Below, in pieces: positions 23,802 through 34,701 of a stretch of DNA of 64,000 bases. Both the position numbers and the translations under genes were made by a program. This stretch comes from Panaeolus papilionaceus. Lineage: Eukaryota > Basidiomycota > Agaricomycetes > Agaricales. Within the stretch, counting starts at the first letter, position 1. Every line of letters starts with the position of its first letter. The notes below the pieces were generated by a model that was not told where the DNA came from, did no database searches, and was given only the letters and a program-made list of their open reading frames with translations. The stretch is taken from assembly GCA_015501605.1 (NCBI GenBank), contig JADNRZ010000017.1:1054001-1118000 (forward strand). Reading direction: 5' to 3'.

Positions 23802-25120
23802 GCAAAATCCTCTTCTTGTATTTCATTCTGGAATTCGGCTTGTTCTTCCTCGGTCATTCCGGCATAGAGACTGCGGATATGTTTGACGAAGTCCTTTGGA
23901 GTACGGTTCGTGATGTTGGTGGGAGTCGGGTTCAGTTTGTTCGTGGAAATACCAGTGTTTCGGGTAGGGCAGTTCTTAGAAATGTGTCCGTTTTGTTGGC
24001 AACGGAAGCACGCTCCTTTCTTCATCAAATCATCGCGTTCGGTTTCGGTAAGATTGATCTGTTTGGCCTTGAATCGGAATCCCATGCAGTTGGAGTTATT
24101 CGGTCTAACAGACCTGTTGCTGGAGAAGCCCTTGTTGGTTTCTCTCCAGATGGCGTCTGCTTGAGCGGCTCGGTTCATCCATTCCATAAGGGTAACTGGT
24201 GCGTCTTTCTCTCGGCGGAGTTGGTCAGCAAGGGGTTTGTTAAGGGACAGTCGATATTCCTTGATTAGCTTGCATTCATAAGGGTCTGGTGCTCGTCCAG
24301 TCGGGGTGTTAGGGATGGGGTACCCAGCTTTGATGAGCATATTCTTGAAGAGGGTGTTATGAACGTCAGCTGATCCTTTTTGTTTAAGGAAGGTGATATC
24401 TTCGTCGGTGGTTTCCGAGCTGAGTTTGAGGGCGAATTCGTTCCTGAGTTTAAGGAGGAAATCTTTGAGTGAGCCATAAGAGATTACTCCGGTGTTTTGG
24501 GCTTGAAGGAATGCAGTGTTGAGGAATCCTCGCTTCCATTCTAAGGCTGATCTATCTTCGTTTGGTCCTTCTCCAAATAAGGAAAGGACGAAGGCGATTT
24601 GTTTGTCGTCGGTGTCGTAAATGTGTTGGTTAATGAAGAGATAAGCCATACAATCTGTGATGAAGTGCTCGACCTTAGATCGATCTCCTGTAAACTTTTC
24701 GGGTTGACCAATATTGAGTTCCTTTCTGTTAATGTTAGCGATCGGGATTCCTTGTTGTCCTCCTTGGGGTCCAGGGGATCCGGGAGGGCCTTGAGGTCCA
24801 GGGTTTCCTCTGCCTCCAGGGGATCCCGGAGGGGTAGGCGTTCCTGATCCTCCAGGAGTCCCGGGTGATCCAGGTCTCTTGGGTGGGCCAGAAGGTCCTA
24901 GAGGAGGGGGAAAGTTGGGTGGCAACGGAATCGAAGAGGGGTTCAATCGTCCAACAGATCTTTCTTTTCCTTTAGAAGAAGATGCTTCTGAGTCTTGGAG
25001 TTCTCCGAATGAAGAAAGACCGGTTTGATAGAAGCTGGAAATTCCTCTGGAAGAGGTGTCATGAACAGCCAGGGGTGCAATCCCAGAAGTAGAAAGAGTG
25101 GCTAATTCGGTTGTGGACAT
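23798..25120 (-). CDS. gag: Gag of the nested Gypsy element
   Basis: About 440 aa from the ATG at 25120; the frame is open further upstream to about 25500 but without ATG, and the older copy has its first good ATG at the same place. A Gly/Pro-rich N terminus with collagen-like PGSPG and GPPG repeats comes first. A capsid-like region follows (from QPEKFTGDRSKVEHFITDCM to EWMNRAAQADAIWRETN). One zinc knuckle, CFRCQQNGHISKNC (CX2CX4HX4C), sits near the C terminus, which is acidic. No internal stops. Gag forms the virus-like particle that packages element RNA. Pol follows in the -1 frame, with GATTTTG just before the gag stop as a possible slip site. Confidence 0.9.
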   Translation of the reverse strand: MSTTELATLSTSGIAPLAVHDTSSRGISSFYQTGLSSFGELQDSEASSSKGKERSVGRLNPSSIPLPPNFPPPLGPSGPPKRPGSPGTPGGSGTPTPPGSPGGRGNPGPQGPPGSPGPQGGQQGIPIANINRKELNIGQPEKFTGDRSKVEHFITDCMAYLFINQHIYDTDDKQIAFVLSLFGEGPNEDRSALEWKRGFLNTAFLQAQNTGVISYGSLKDFLLKLRNEFALKLSSETTDEDITFLKQKGSADVHNTLFKNMLIKAGYPIPNTPTGRAPDPYECKLIKEYRLSLNKPLADQLRREKDAPVTLMEWMNRAAQADAIWRETNKGFSSNRSVRPNNSNCMGFRFKAKQINLTETERDDLMKKGACFRCQQNGHISKNCPTRNTGISTNKLNPTPTNITNRTPKDFVKHIRSLYAGMTEEEQAEFQNEIQEEDFA

Positions 25121-25526
25121 AATTTCGCGATCTCGGATATATCTGGGGATTTCGGAACTGTATACTGGAGTTCTTTGGATCGTGTGTTCAGTTTCTCTAG
25201 GGTCAAGGGTTTCTTGGAATTCTTCTACGTCGGAGTTCGGGGTAGTGTCTGGTATTTCGGGTTGTCGTTCGGTTTCGCGGGAGATCTCCCTTTGTTCTTC
25301 TTGTTCTTCTTTGGACGGTTCTTGTTCGGAGGCTGTCGGTTCGCTCACTTCGGCGATACTGGGTTCTTTTCGTTTCGGTGGTATTTTCTGCTTGCTCGAA
25401 AGTGTCGGAGAGGTCGCAGAAGTCGATACCGGTCGGGTCTTGATGATCTTCTTCGAGGTAGCCGTCTTGAAGGATGGGGGACTGTCACGTAAACTACGGA
25501 CAGTGATTCGAGATAGCTAGTTCTTT

Positions 25527-26118
25527 TGTTACAGTAGCTCGACGGGCACTTGCGGTTAAGGCCTTAGAGCTTGGTCAGGTCGGTCGGAGAAGTCGGGTTC
25601 GATATTCTGATCAGAATATAAGTTCGAGTTATCGTACTAAGAATGCCACTTCAAGAGTCGCTCAATGGTATTGTCTTAGTAGAGAGCGAGTTGAGAAAGA
25701 AGCAGTAGAAGTTATCGTTCTATTGTAGTTAAAGAACTAGCTAAAGAACATGGGTATAGCTACTGGGTTTATATAGGTATTACAGGCGGTCTGTGCGCGA
25801 AGGGATATGAGTCTGTATGAGTAGAGATAACAAGTCAGAGGAAGTATGACTAGTAGAAAGAGTCATAAGTAAGAAGGAAGAGTAAGTATGAGTCGGGGAT
25901 GAGTCAAATAGGAGTCAGAGGAAAGATGAGTCAAAGGTAGGACCGAGATAAGATAATGGTGGATCATGTGGTGAAAGATAAGATAAGTGGTCACGTGACA
26001 AAAGATAAGATAAGGTCACGTGGAAGAAAAAGGGAAGAAAGTAAAGAAAAGATGAACGAGATATAAGTACATAGAGAGATGATGGTACACTAGTAGGTAA
26101 TAGGAGAAAGTCGTAACA
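25527..26118 (-). repeat. 5' LTR of nested Ty3/Gypsy element
   Basis: 592 bp, collinear with the 3' LTR at 18340. A TATA-like box lies at 25768-25775 on the minus strand. The sequence just inside (25526 downward, AAAGAACTAGCTATC) does not look like a standard tRNA primer-binding site, so priming may be atypical. Confidence 0.95.
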
Positions 26119-26123
26119 CTAAC
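26119..26123. other. Target-site duplication CTAAC, right copy
   Basis: Second copy of the 5-bp duplication; the old gag frame continues directly after it with CAG ATG GGA. Confidence 0.9.
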
Positions 26124-27585
26124 CAGATGGGATTCAGATTCGCCAATTCCAAGCAAATCAATCTCACCAAGGTTGAGCGTGCAGACCACATGAAGAACGG
26201 CACCTGCTTCCACTGCCACCAACCAGGTCATATCTCCAAGTTTTGCTCCAATTGTGATTTCAAGAAGACGAACCAGAACCAGAATACCAACAACTGCGAT
26301 ACTGCCCCAACTAGGAACCCAAAGGATTTCGCCAAATACATCTGCACCTTCTATCATGACTTGAACGAAGAACAACATGCCGAATTTGCCTCCAAAATGC
26401 AAGAGCAGGATTTTGCCTGAAGGGTTTCGCCTTGACGTCTAAACCTTATGTATCAGTTTGTTCTGCTTTGATAGCTCACAATGAATCCTTTTCTGTCCCT
26501 GTGACTATCAAGTGTGAACAACTGAGAACTGCTGAACCCTTGCATACCCAAGCACTCCTCAACTCCGGAGCTGCAGGCATTTTCATCAACCAATCATTTG
26601 CAAAACTCCACAACCTTCCCCAGACCCCACTCAGAACACCAATCCTAGTCTGAAACATTGATGGCACACTGAACAAGAAGGGTACGATTACCCATCAAAC
26701 AACACTGAATATGAAGATCTATGACAAAATCAAGAAGACCGATTTCCTAATTACTGGGCTAGGAAATCAGAAGATTATCTTGGGACTACCTTGGTTACAG
26801 GACACGAACCCTGAGATTGACTGGAAGAATGCTTCCTTGAACTGGCGAACCCCCATTGAGGACGAACCTGACAGCAAAGAACACCTGAATGACACAATGA
26901 ACCCAATACCTGATTGGTATCCGACCAACTCCATCATTATCGACGAACGAACCATTTCTCAACTGGAACTCCAAGTTAAGAAGATGCTTGGAAAGAACAC
27001 GACCCTGAACTGACCCAACCCAATTACAACTGACAACCTCATCATCTCCTTTATGGAAGGGAAACTGAATGAAGAACTAGAGGAAATTTGGATCGACATG
27101 ACTCTGATGCATTTCCAAGCCTTTGCTCAGAAATTTGACCAAAAGATTGACGAAACTGACCTGACCAAGATCGTTCCACCAGAATACCACCCTTGGATTT
27201 CTGTTTTTAGTGAAGAAGCCTCTTCAACCCTGCCAGTGCACAAACCCTGGGATCACGAGATCAAGCTCAAACCTGATTTCGTCCACAAATCCGCCAAAGT
27301 TTACTCCCTCACCCGAGAACAAGACAATGTCACCAAACAGTTCCTTGATGAACACCTCGCCAAGGAACCATCCAACATAGTGAATCCCCTGAAGCTGCAG
27401 GATTTTTCTATGTTGCGAAGAAAGATGGAAAGCTGCGCCCATGCCAAGACTATCGACATTTGAACGAAGGAACCATTAAAAACGCCTACCCTCTCCCCCT
27501 TGTCACCGACCTCATGGATAAGCTCCAAGGCGCCAAGTATTTCACTAAACTTGACATTCGATGGGGCTACAACAACATCCGAATG
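26124..27585 (+). pseudogene. Old Ty3/Gypsy copy, right part: gag zinc knuckle, protease and start of RT
   Basis: Continues the gag frame (MGFRFANSKQINLTK, knuckle CFHCHQPGHISKFC, stop at 26418-26420). Pol then starts in the -1 frame with MTSKPYVSVCSALI and protease LLNSGAAGIFIN, where the sister copy has LLDSGAAG; Asp to Asn at the catalytic residue should abolish protease activity. TGA at 26651 (sister copy has VRNIDG) and 27011, and a frameshift at about 27370-27400, break pol. The RT region with [12 protein letters not shown] and [13 protein letters not shown] is readable until 27585, where the foldback element begins. The rest of pol and the 3' LTR are missing. Confidence 0.85.
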
Positions 27586-28849
27586 ACTTGTGATTACCAC
27601 CTGTTGTCATAGGACAGGACAGTTGCCCTGCAGGCGATTTCACCTGTTGCCCTAAGTTTTATGAAACGAAACTTGCAGTGATATCTATGAAATGAGCCTA
27701 GGGTAAGGTAGCAGGTGTTTTCATAGGCAATATCATACTTGCCTGGGCAATTTTCATAGTGATATTATGTTTACCATTTCTATTTTCATGCTTCCCTCTG
27801 TGATTTTCAAAGCATTTTCATAGCTAGGCTTGTGATTTTCATGATTACTGGGGCGATATTATTATTGATTTCATGAATATCCTTGCGATTTTCATGATTA
27901 TGGGGGTGATATTATTATTGTTTTCATGGATATCCTTGCGATTTTCATGATTACTGTGGTGATATTCTTGTTGATTTCATGAATATCCTTGCAATTTTCA
28001 TGATTATTTGGGCAATATTCTTGTTGATTTCATAGATTGCCTTAATCTTATCAGTGCATTTTCTTATCAAATCAGGGCAATTCTAAATATAGAATTGCCA
28101 TAATATGATATCATTAGATCAGATCACTATTATCTCCGCTTTTTTTGGACCCTTATCTCATCCATCAATTACATCAAATCAGGGCTCTGCCCCTGTTGCA
28201 CCCATTATTTCTAGCATTTATTACACTGCTTTTCTGGCCACTTTATATGGACATATATATACCATTAGGAAGCTACAATTGCCTACTATTTGATTCTAAA
28301 TTTTATTTAATTAAATTCCTGCAGGGGAGCAGCCAATTCAGCTCCGCTTTTGCCCATCAATTTAGCCCCTATTCATTTATGCTACTATTCCTGCCGCATT
28401 TGCACCGCTTTTTTGGCACTTTTTCTGGTGCACATATATACCATTAGAAAGCCCTAATTGTCTAGTTTAAGAATCTGCCCTTGGTTTTACAATAGCCCCA
28501 CTAGGGGCTGCACTATTTAGCTGCCCTTTTTTGGCATTTAATTAGCCCCTATTTTTTGTTCCTGCTCCATTTTGCACCGCTTTGGTGCAATTATATATGG
28601 ACATATATATATCACCAGAAAGCTACAAATGCCTAGATTAAGGATCTCAAATCAGAACATAAATGTTGTGTCTAGGGAGGGAGCAATTGCATTTCGCATT
28701 TGGGGTATTAGAGCGTGGGAACACCCTTGATCACCTCTTCTCCTCCTCCTCCCACCGCTTTTCTGCCTCCATTTCTCCACATCCACTCCACCCCTCGGCC
28801 TATAATTTGGCATACAGGTGTAAAATATGTATTACAAACAGTGTGCAAA
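27586..28849 (+). repeat. Foldback element 1, left arm
   Basis: Inverted copy of 29966-31229. Contains the recurring module ending in a CACCAGAAAGCTACAAATG-like word at about 28250, 28430 and 28610 (spacing about 175-180). An inner segment (about 28600-28812) is shared with foldback element 2. Confidence 0.85.
27853..28040 (+). repeat. 53-bp tandem repeat inside foldback arm
   Basis: About 3.5 copies of a unit beginning GCGATATTATTATTGATTTC and containing ATCCTTGCGATTTTCATGAT, spaced 53 bases, with small changes between copies. The same array occurs inverted in the right arm (about 30775-30962). Confidence 0.75.
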
Positions 28850-29965
28850 CCTATAGTACACTGGCATCAATATATATGCATATATTTGCTATATACATCT
28901 TGTTTGGATCATATTTCTCCAAAAGCGGACCCAAAGCATTGTATTTGACTCATTATAAGCTAACCAAGGCATCAGGCAATAATGATGATGTGTGTATACA
29001 TGTTTCATACATCAGAACACAGTATTCAGCCCTCCACCACATGCAAACCAGCTAAAATCATCATATCATTATGCCATTTGTTTCTAAACCAATATCATTC
29101 GCATTTCTTAACCAATCTTTGAGCTCAAAGGTCTTTTAAACCGCAGTGGTCAACACCTTTCAAATGTGTGCTTCATCATGAAAATCCGATCTCTCCCCAT
29201 GAAGATATAGCATGTTTAATATCCCCCATCAACCCCAGATAGTCAAGAGGAGGTTTTGAGACTCTTGTATGGTGGTACCACTGTCTGTGTGCATATATAT
29301 ATCTGAAATGCGTTTAGAATTGACACATCTTCAATTTAAAAAAAGTTTGAAGGAGATTGGTCAAGTGTAGCCAATAGACTGAGAGAAACAGTTAAGGAGA
29401 ATCCTAGTTGTTGTTAGTTCATTGTGCATTGACACTACATCAACCTGCATTCTAGCACCCATTCGTGTGTCCAGCCTTCCACACTCACTCAAATGTTCTC
29501 AAACCTTTTTTGAACATCAATAATAGTGTATACCCTCACCTCTATGAGGTCCGATTAAATTATTTCAATACAGATCTTGTACAAATGCCTTATCAGCTGA
29601 AAAACAGGTATTTTTGAGAAGTGCTCAGAATTTGCTGTGAGTACCCTTGTTTTGTAGATATTCCTGAGGCGATTTCAGAACATTTTGCGCCCTTCCAAAG
29701 CGGTCAGAAATGGTGGAGATATACCCAATAGAGTATTTGGGGAACTTGTGAGACAGTATATGGCTGTTTCTATATGATCCATAACTGTGAACACATGACA
29801 CATGGTACAGAACAATAGTGGTGATATTATAACATATTTAAATTGCTTCATCCCACTGAAAATGCAAGTTATAGGGGACTATTGGGTCCTCTTTTGGCAG
29901 AAATAGAAGCAAAACAGGGTAAATGCAGAATAGCTGCATTTGTAGCGGTCCCCTTGTGTTCCTGT

Positions 29966-31229
29966 TTTGCACACCGTATATAATACATATTTTACACATG
30001 CATGCCAAATTATAGGCCGAGGGGTGGAGTGGATGTGGAGAAATGGAGGCAGAAAAGCGGTGGGAGGAGGAGGAGAAGAGGTGATCAAGGGTGTTCCCAC
30101 GCTCTAATACCCCAAATGCGAAATGCAATTGCTCCCTCCCTAGACACAACATTTATGTTCTGATTTGAGATCCTTAATCTAGGCATTTGTAGCTTTCTGG
30201 TGATATATATATGTCCATATATAATTGCACCAAAGCGGTGCAAAATGGAGCAGGAACAAAAAATAGGGGCTAATTAAATGCCAAAAAAGGGCAGCTAAAT
30301 AGTGCAGCCCCTAGTGGGGCTATTGTAAAACCAAGGGCAGATTCTTAAACTAGACAATTAGGGCTTTCTAATGGTATATATGTGCACCAGAAAAAGTGCC
30401 AAAAAAGCGGTGCAAATGCGGCAGGAATAGTAGCATAAATGAATAGGGGCTAAATTGATGGGCAAAAGCGGAGCTGAATTGGCTGCTCCCCTGCAGGAAT
30501 TTAATTAAATAAAATTTAGAATCAAATAGTAGGCAATTGTAGCTTCCTAATGGTATATATATGTCCATATAAAGTGGCCAGAAAAGCAGTGTAATAAATG
30601 CTAGAAATAATGGGTGCAACAGGGGCAGAGCCCTGATTTGATGTAATTGATGGATGAGATAAGGGTCCAAAAAAAGCGGAGATAATAGTGATCTGATCTA
30701 ATGATATCATATTATGGCAATTCTATATTTAGAATTGCCCTGATTTGATAAGAAAATGCACTGATAAGATTAAGGCAATCTATGAAATCAACAAGAATAT
30801 TGCCCAAATAATCATGAAAATTGCAAGGATATTCATGAAATCAACAAGAATATCACCACAGTAATCATGAAAATCGCAAGGATATCCATGAAAACAATAA
30901 TAATATCACCCCCATAATCATGAAAATCGCAAGGATATTCATGAAATCAATAATAATATCGCCCCAGTAATCATGAAAATCACAAGCCTAGCTATGAAAA
31001 TGCTTTGAAAATCACAGAGGGAAGCATGAAAATAGAAATGGTAAACATAATATCACTATGAAAATTGCCCAGGCAAGTATGATATTGCCTATGAAAACAC
31101 CTGCTACCTTACCCTAGGCTCATTTCATAGATATCACTGCAAGTTTCGTTTCATAAAACTTAGGGCAACAGGTGAAATCGCCTGCAGGGCAACTGTCCTG
31201 TCCTATGACAACAGGTGGTAATCACAAGT
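29966..31229 (-). repeat. Foldback element 1, right arm
   Basis: Reverse complement of 27586-28849, gap-free over the outer 1.2 kb. Confidence 0.85.
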
Positions 31230-32158
31230 TGACGGTGCTGTGCGAATCACACGCCACGGGGGCTCTTGGATGAATAGAAGATCGTACACAGTTTGCATAA
31301 ACTAAGGGCTTCACGTAGTAGGCACCCCTCTGGGGCACCACCGCTTCTGCTCAACAACTGGGTTGAGGGCGTTAACCTAACAACGCTCGGTTGATCACTC
31401 TGTACTGCCGCCTTCCTTGCAAGGGAGAGGCTTATTTGCTGCGCAATCAGCCTTGATAACTTGCCCCACGTTCTTTGCTTGTGCTTCGCACTTGCTTTAG
31501 ATTAGTCTGCCGTGGTATATACCCAACTTAATTGGGGAGTAGTCATTCCTAGTACTTGTACTTCGTTTGTATTTACCATGATCTGACCGGACTGCCAGCC
31601 ACGCACCGGTATATAAATTGTTGAACCAAAAAAAAAAAAAAAAATGTCCTTAGATTTGGTTTGACTCATTTCTAAGAACAATTGTGTGAGATTTTGGGTG
31701 CAGTGCCATGTCGGCTACTCACCTTAGCATACGCCCTAACATACCAGTTCTCATCGAACCAGTTATGCCAGAACGGGCAGTTGCGGGCATCTGCCGCGTG
31801 GTCTCCTTTGCAGTTGATGCAAGGGAACCGATGAGGGCACGCCTCCCCTGACAGAGTCGGGGGGACAGGTGGGTTAGAGTTGGGGTTGCCTCGGCAACAC
31901 CCCGCAAGTGATGGGTGCTGGTCCCTAGTATGGGGCCCACCACAGACAGGACATGTCTGGCCTCGAGCCCGACAGTGCTTAATATCATGGCCCCACCTGA
32001 AGCACTTAGGGCAACAGGGGACACCATGATTGGCTGAAGCTGCCTGGATAGAACAGGAGTGCCCACAAATCATTATGGACCTCCCAATGAGCGTCTTTGC
32101 TGGGGCACCCTGCTGGGTATCCCATAGATTGAAATAGACAGTCGCCGTGGCAGCCATC
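31230..32158 (-). mobile_element. LINE fragment D (ORF1 C terminus and ORF2 start), minus strand, interrupted
   Basis: Two pieces of the window's LINE family on the minus strand. 31645-32158 encodes the ORF1 C terminus (from AATATVYFNLWDTQQGAPAK through knuckles CPKCFRWGHDIKHC and CINCKGDHAADARNC). 31230-31298 matches the ORF2 start region that lies 145 bases away in LINE B. A 5'-truncated plus-strand LINE (31299-31644) separates them. LINE similarity stops abruptly at 31230 against foldback element 1 and at about 32158 on the other side, where a short stretch with paired GCCAACTGGCAAA words (32190-32240) leads into foldback element 2. Confidence 0.85.
31299..31644 (+). mobile_element. Short 5'-truncated LINE insertion with poly(A), nested in LINE D
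   Basis: About 330 bases match the 3' end of the LINE family (compare 50080-50413), ending in TATAAATTGTTGAACC plus a run of 17 A. It sits in the ORF1-ORF2 spacer of an older minus-strand copy and replaces roughly 55 bases of it. This is the footprint of target-primed reverse transcription with early stop. No clean duplication is visible. Confidence 0.85.
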
Positions 32159-32299
32159 TCACCTATGGCAGCCAGGATAATGAATCAAATTTGCCAACTG
32201 GCAAACCTGGTGGAAGTATCACAGCTGCCAACTGGCAAAGTTTGCCAGAGGGTTTTTTCTGCCTGCAAACCAGCTAGATAGGTGTGCTGACATATTGAT

Positions 32300-33525
32300 A
32301 GGGTTTGGGGTGGGGTAGGGGGATATCATAGGGGGTATAGGGATAGATATAGGTGATTTTCCGGGGGTAGGAGGATGGGTAGGGGTGTTGGGGATAGGGG
32401 GGGGAGGATGGGGGGATGCTGGATAGGGGCTTGGGGCTTATCTGGCTGGGTGGGGGTTGGGCAAATGTTGTTGGATAGATATGATATGGGTATGGGGGTG
32501 TAGAGAAAAAAATCAGGATCCCGGAATGGGTATTTTCGGGGTGGGGGGATCAGTGGTTGGCGAGCAATTAAGGAAATACACTGCTGGCGATAAATCAAAA
32601 TAAATTGAAAAAATAATATAAATCATAAATAGTGCGCTCAATTATGCTCCGATTGGGCTGAAATTTTGAACGCAGCCTCCCACATATGATCCCTATCGAC
32701 TCTTAAAAAATGTTTTTTTACATGGGTCACTTGAAAAGCCCCTATCTTTGGCCCAAACAGTATCCTGCTCCATATTGCACTGCTCTGGGCACTATTTTAG
32801 GTGATCTATATATCATTAGAAAGCTATTAACAGCCTCTATAAGATCCCACCATCCGATCTGCCAAATTGTACCAGCAACCCAGCAGATCAGGCTCGCTTT
32901 TTTAGCCCCTATTCCCCCTACTACAATTATTTCCTCAATATTGCTTCGCTTTTGGCCCCATTTGGGTGGATATATATATCATTAGAAAGGTATACACTAT
33001 ATCTATCCATTAATGCAGTCCAATCTGCCAAATGTGGCCACAGAAGCAGCAGATCTGCTCTGGTTATTGTGCATTGATTAAATAAGCCCCTATTTACAAA
33101 TCAAATCTTCGTCCTGATCAGGAATATTAGTGTGATGTCACTGATCCCATTTAATCTCATCAATCCTCATTAATTAGCTTCGCTTTTTTGGGAAATTGGC
33201 ATCACTGATCTGCTTCCAGGCACTAATGACACCACACTAATTAATTAATCCTCCCCCACAAATATTGCAGCATTAATTGCACCGCTTTTTAGCTATTTTT
33301 TATTATACATATATATATCACCAGAAAGCTACAAATGTCTACTTTCAGGATCTGAAGACAGATCATAAATGTTGTGCTTGTGGAGGGAGCAATTGCATTT
33401 CGCATTTTGGGTACTAGAGTGTGGGAACACCCTTTCATCCTCCTTCTCCTCCTCCTCCCTCCGCTTTTTTGGCTTCATTTCTCCACATCCCCTGCAGCTA
33501 CCACCATGAAATTTGGTACACCTCT
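32300..33525 (+). repeat. Foldback element 2, left arm
   Basis: Inverted partner of 34702-35927; outermost 130 bases are G-rich and only partly matched. Confidence 0.78.
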
Positions 33526-34701
33526 CCATATACTATATATGTGTCTATATCTCCGCTTACATGCAAATTGAAGAGGTTCCACTCATTCTATTCACCAATT
33601 ACATATCAAAATACCATATTTACACCACATATACCTGTTAATACATTCTTTTGGCCCCTCTACTGCTAAAAAAACTTTTGAATATTAGTCATAACATGTA
33701 AAAGCATTGAACTTGACACTTGACCGCTTCAAAAGTTCAAGTAACAGAATAGAAAACACCAAATGCTACCTCAGGGTATGCAGAATAGTAATTTGTGAAT
33801 ATCTTCATGGATATTGACCGCTTCAACATGCCCCAAACTGTTCTAAGGACGCTTCTATTGTGCCTTTAAAAGTAGCCCACCCCCAAAGGATTCTGAGCAG
33901 GTCTCAAAATCGTTCAAATTTCCACTGATAAGCTTATAACAGAGGATCAGAGACAAAATAATTTAATCAGAACATACAGATACATGGAGAGACATGATAT
34001 GTAATGTTCACAAAAGGTTTGAAGTGATTTGGATGATTGTGGAAGGGTAGAGCCTCAAAAAAACGGTCAGAAGCGGTTTGATGTAGTGGTGATGGTGTGT
34101 ATTCCTGCAACACCCAGCATCAACTATGATGGTTGCACACCATTTTGAACCTACAGATGGCTATACTTGTCCAAATCACTTGGGGTTTTTTGCATTGTGT
34201 AACTAGAGTTCGTATATACGTTTCCTACCATGTATGAAGTATAAATCATGTTGTTATGGTATGGTAAATTGCAGAATGGTGTATTTTAAGCCCTGCATAT
34301 ATATATGGCTAATATTACAAATGTGGCTCAATATATCAGGTGGTGGGCAGTGTAGAACATTAAATATAGCGCATATGAACGCCTGGACAATGCTAGAGAT
34401 CTTTATATAGAGTGAAATACCCATGGATAAAGCCAAGGAGGCCACACTAACAGAAATGTACATTTTGCTAATTCTACATGCAAATATGGGGATATATAAT
34501 GCACTTTCATTGGATTTCAGATCTCCAGTATGCAATATTGATATAGAAATATGATGTACTGGCATACATCATACAGAAGCATCACATTTTGGTGCGCTTT
34601 TTTGAGAATTTAAGGGGTTACATATTAATATGCTGATAGGATGCAAGATAGTGTGTATTTCCACTATTGGTCTGGTGAGAGCCATTTAATAATGTTTATG
34701 A

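Larger units (their letters stand above)
18340..26118 (-). mobile_element. Ty3/Gypsy chromovirus LTR retrotransposon, minus strand, nested
   Basis: A 7779-bp element with two 592-bp LTRs and a perfect 5-bp duplication, inserted into the gag of an older copy of the same family. On its own (minus) strand the order is 5' LTR, gag (25120-23798), pol in the -1 frame (about 23801-20133) with protease, RT, RNase H, integrase and chromodomain, a third zinc-knuckle ORF (20084-18963), a purine tract (ACGGGGGTAA at about 18932-18942), and the 3' LTR. The two LTRs differ at four positions only (about 99.3% identical), all within 80 bases of the outer end and all at CpG. Pol has two TGA stops at conserved Arg positions, so this copy is probably not autonomous although structurally complete. 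Confidence 0.95.
27586..31229. mobile_element. Foldback element 1: 3.6-kb unit with 1.26-kb inverted arms
   Basis: The left arm starts ACTTGTGATTACCACCTG and the right arm ends with its exact reverse complement. Positions pair as i + j = 58815 with no gap from the tips to at least 28812/30003, and every stretch I compared base by base was identical. Imperfect pairing continues to about 28849/29966. The arms are non-coding and made of sub-repeats: a 53-bp tandem unit and a roughly 175-bp recurring module containing ATATATACCATTAGAAAGC. The 1.1-kb centre (28850-29965) has no recognisable gene. No target-site duplication is visible; the left neighbour is Gypsy RT and the right neighbour a LINE fragment. 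Structure as in foldback transposons; mobilising enzyme unknown. Confidence 0.82.

Noticed and set aside
18978..25520. Many plus-strand open frames up to 219 codons across the Gypsy element
   Set aside because: They are antisense to well-supported gag, pol and ORF3 and show no protein features.
27853..28040. CRISPR-like array
   Set aside because: The 53-bp units are contiguous tandem copies without spacers, in a eukaryotic foldback arm.
28105..30710. Several mirrored open frames of 60-130 codons
   Set aside because: Each occurs identically on the opposite strand of the other foldback arm, in AT-rich repeat sequence; they follow from the inverted repeat and are not genes.
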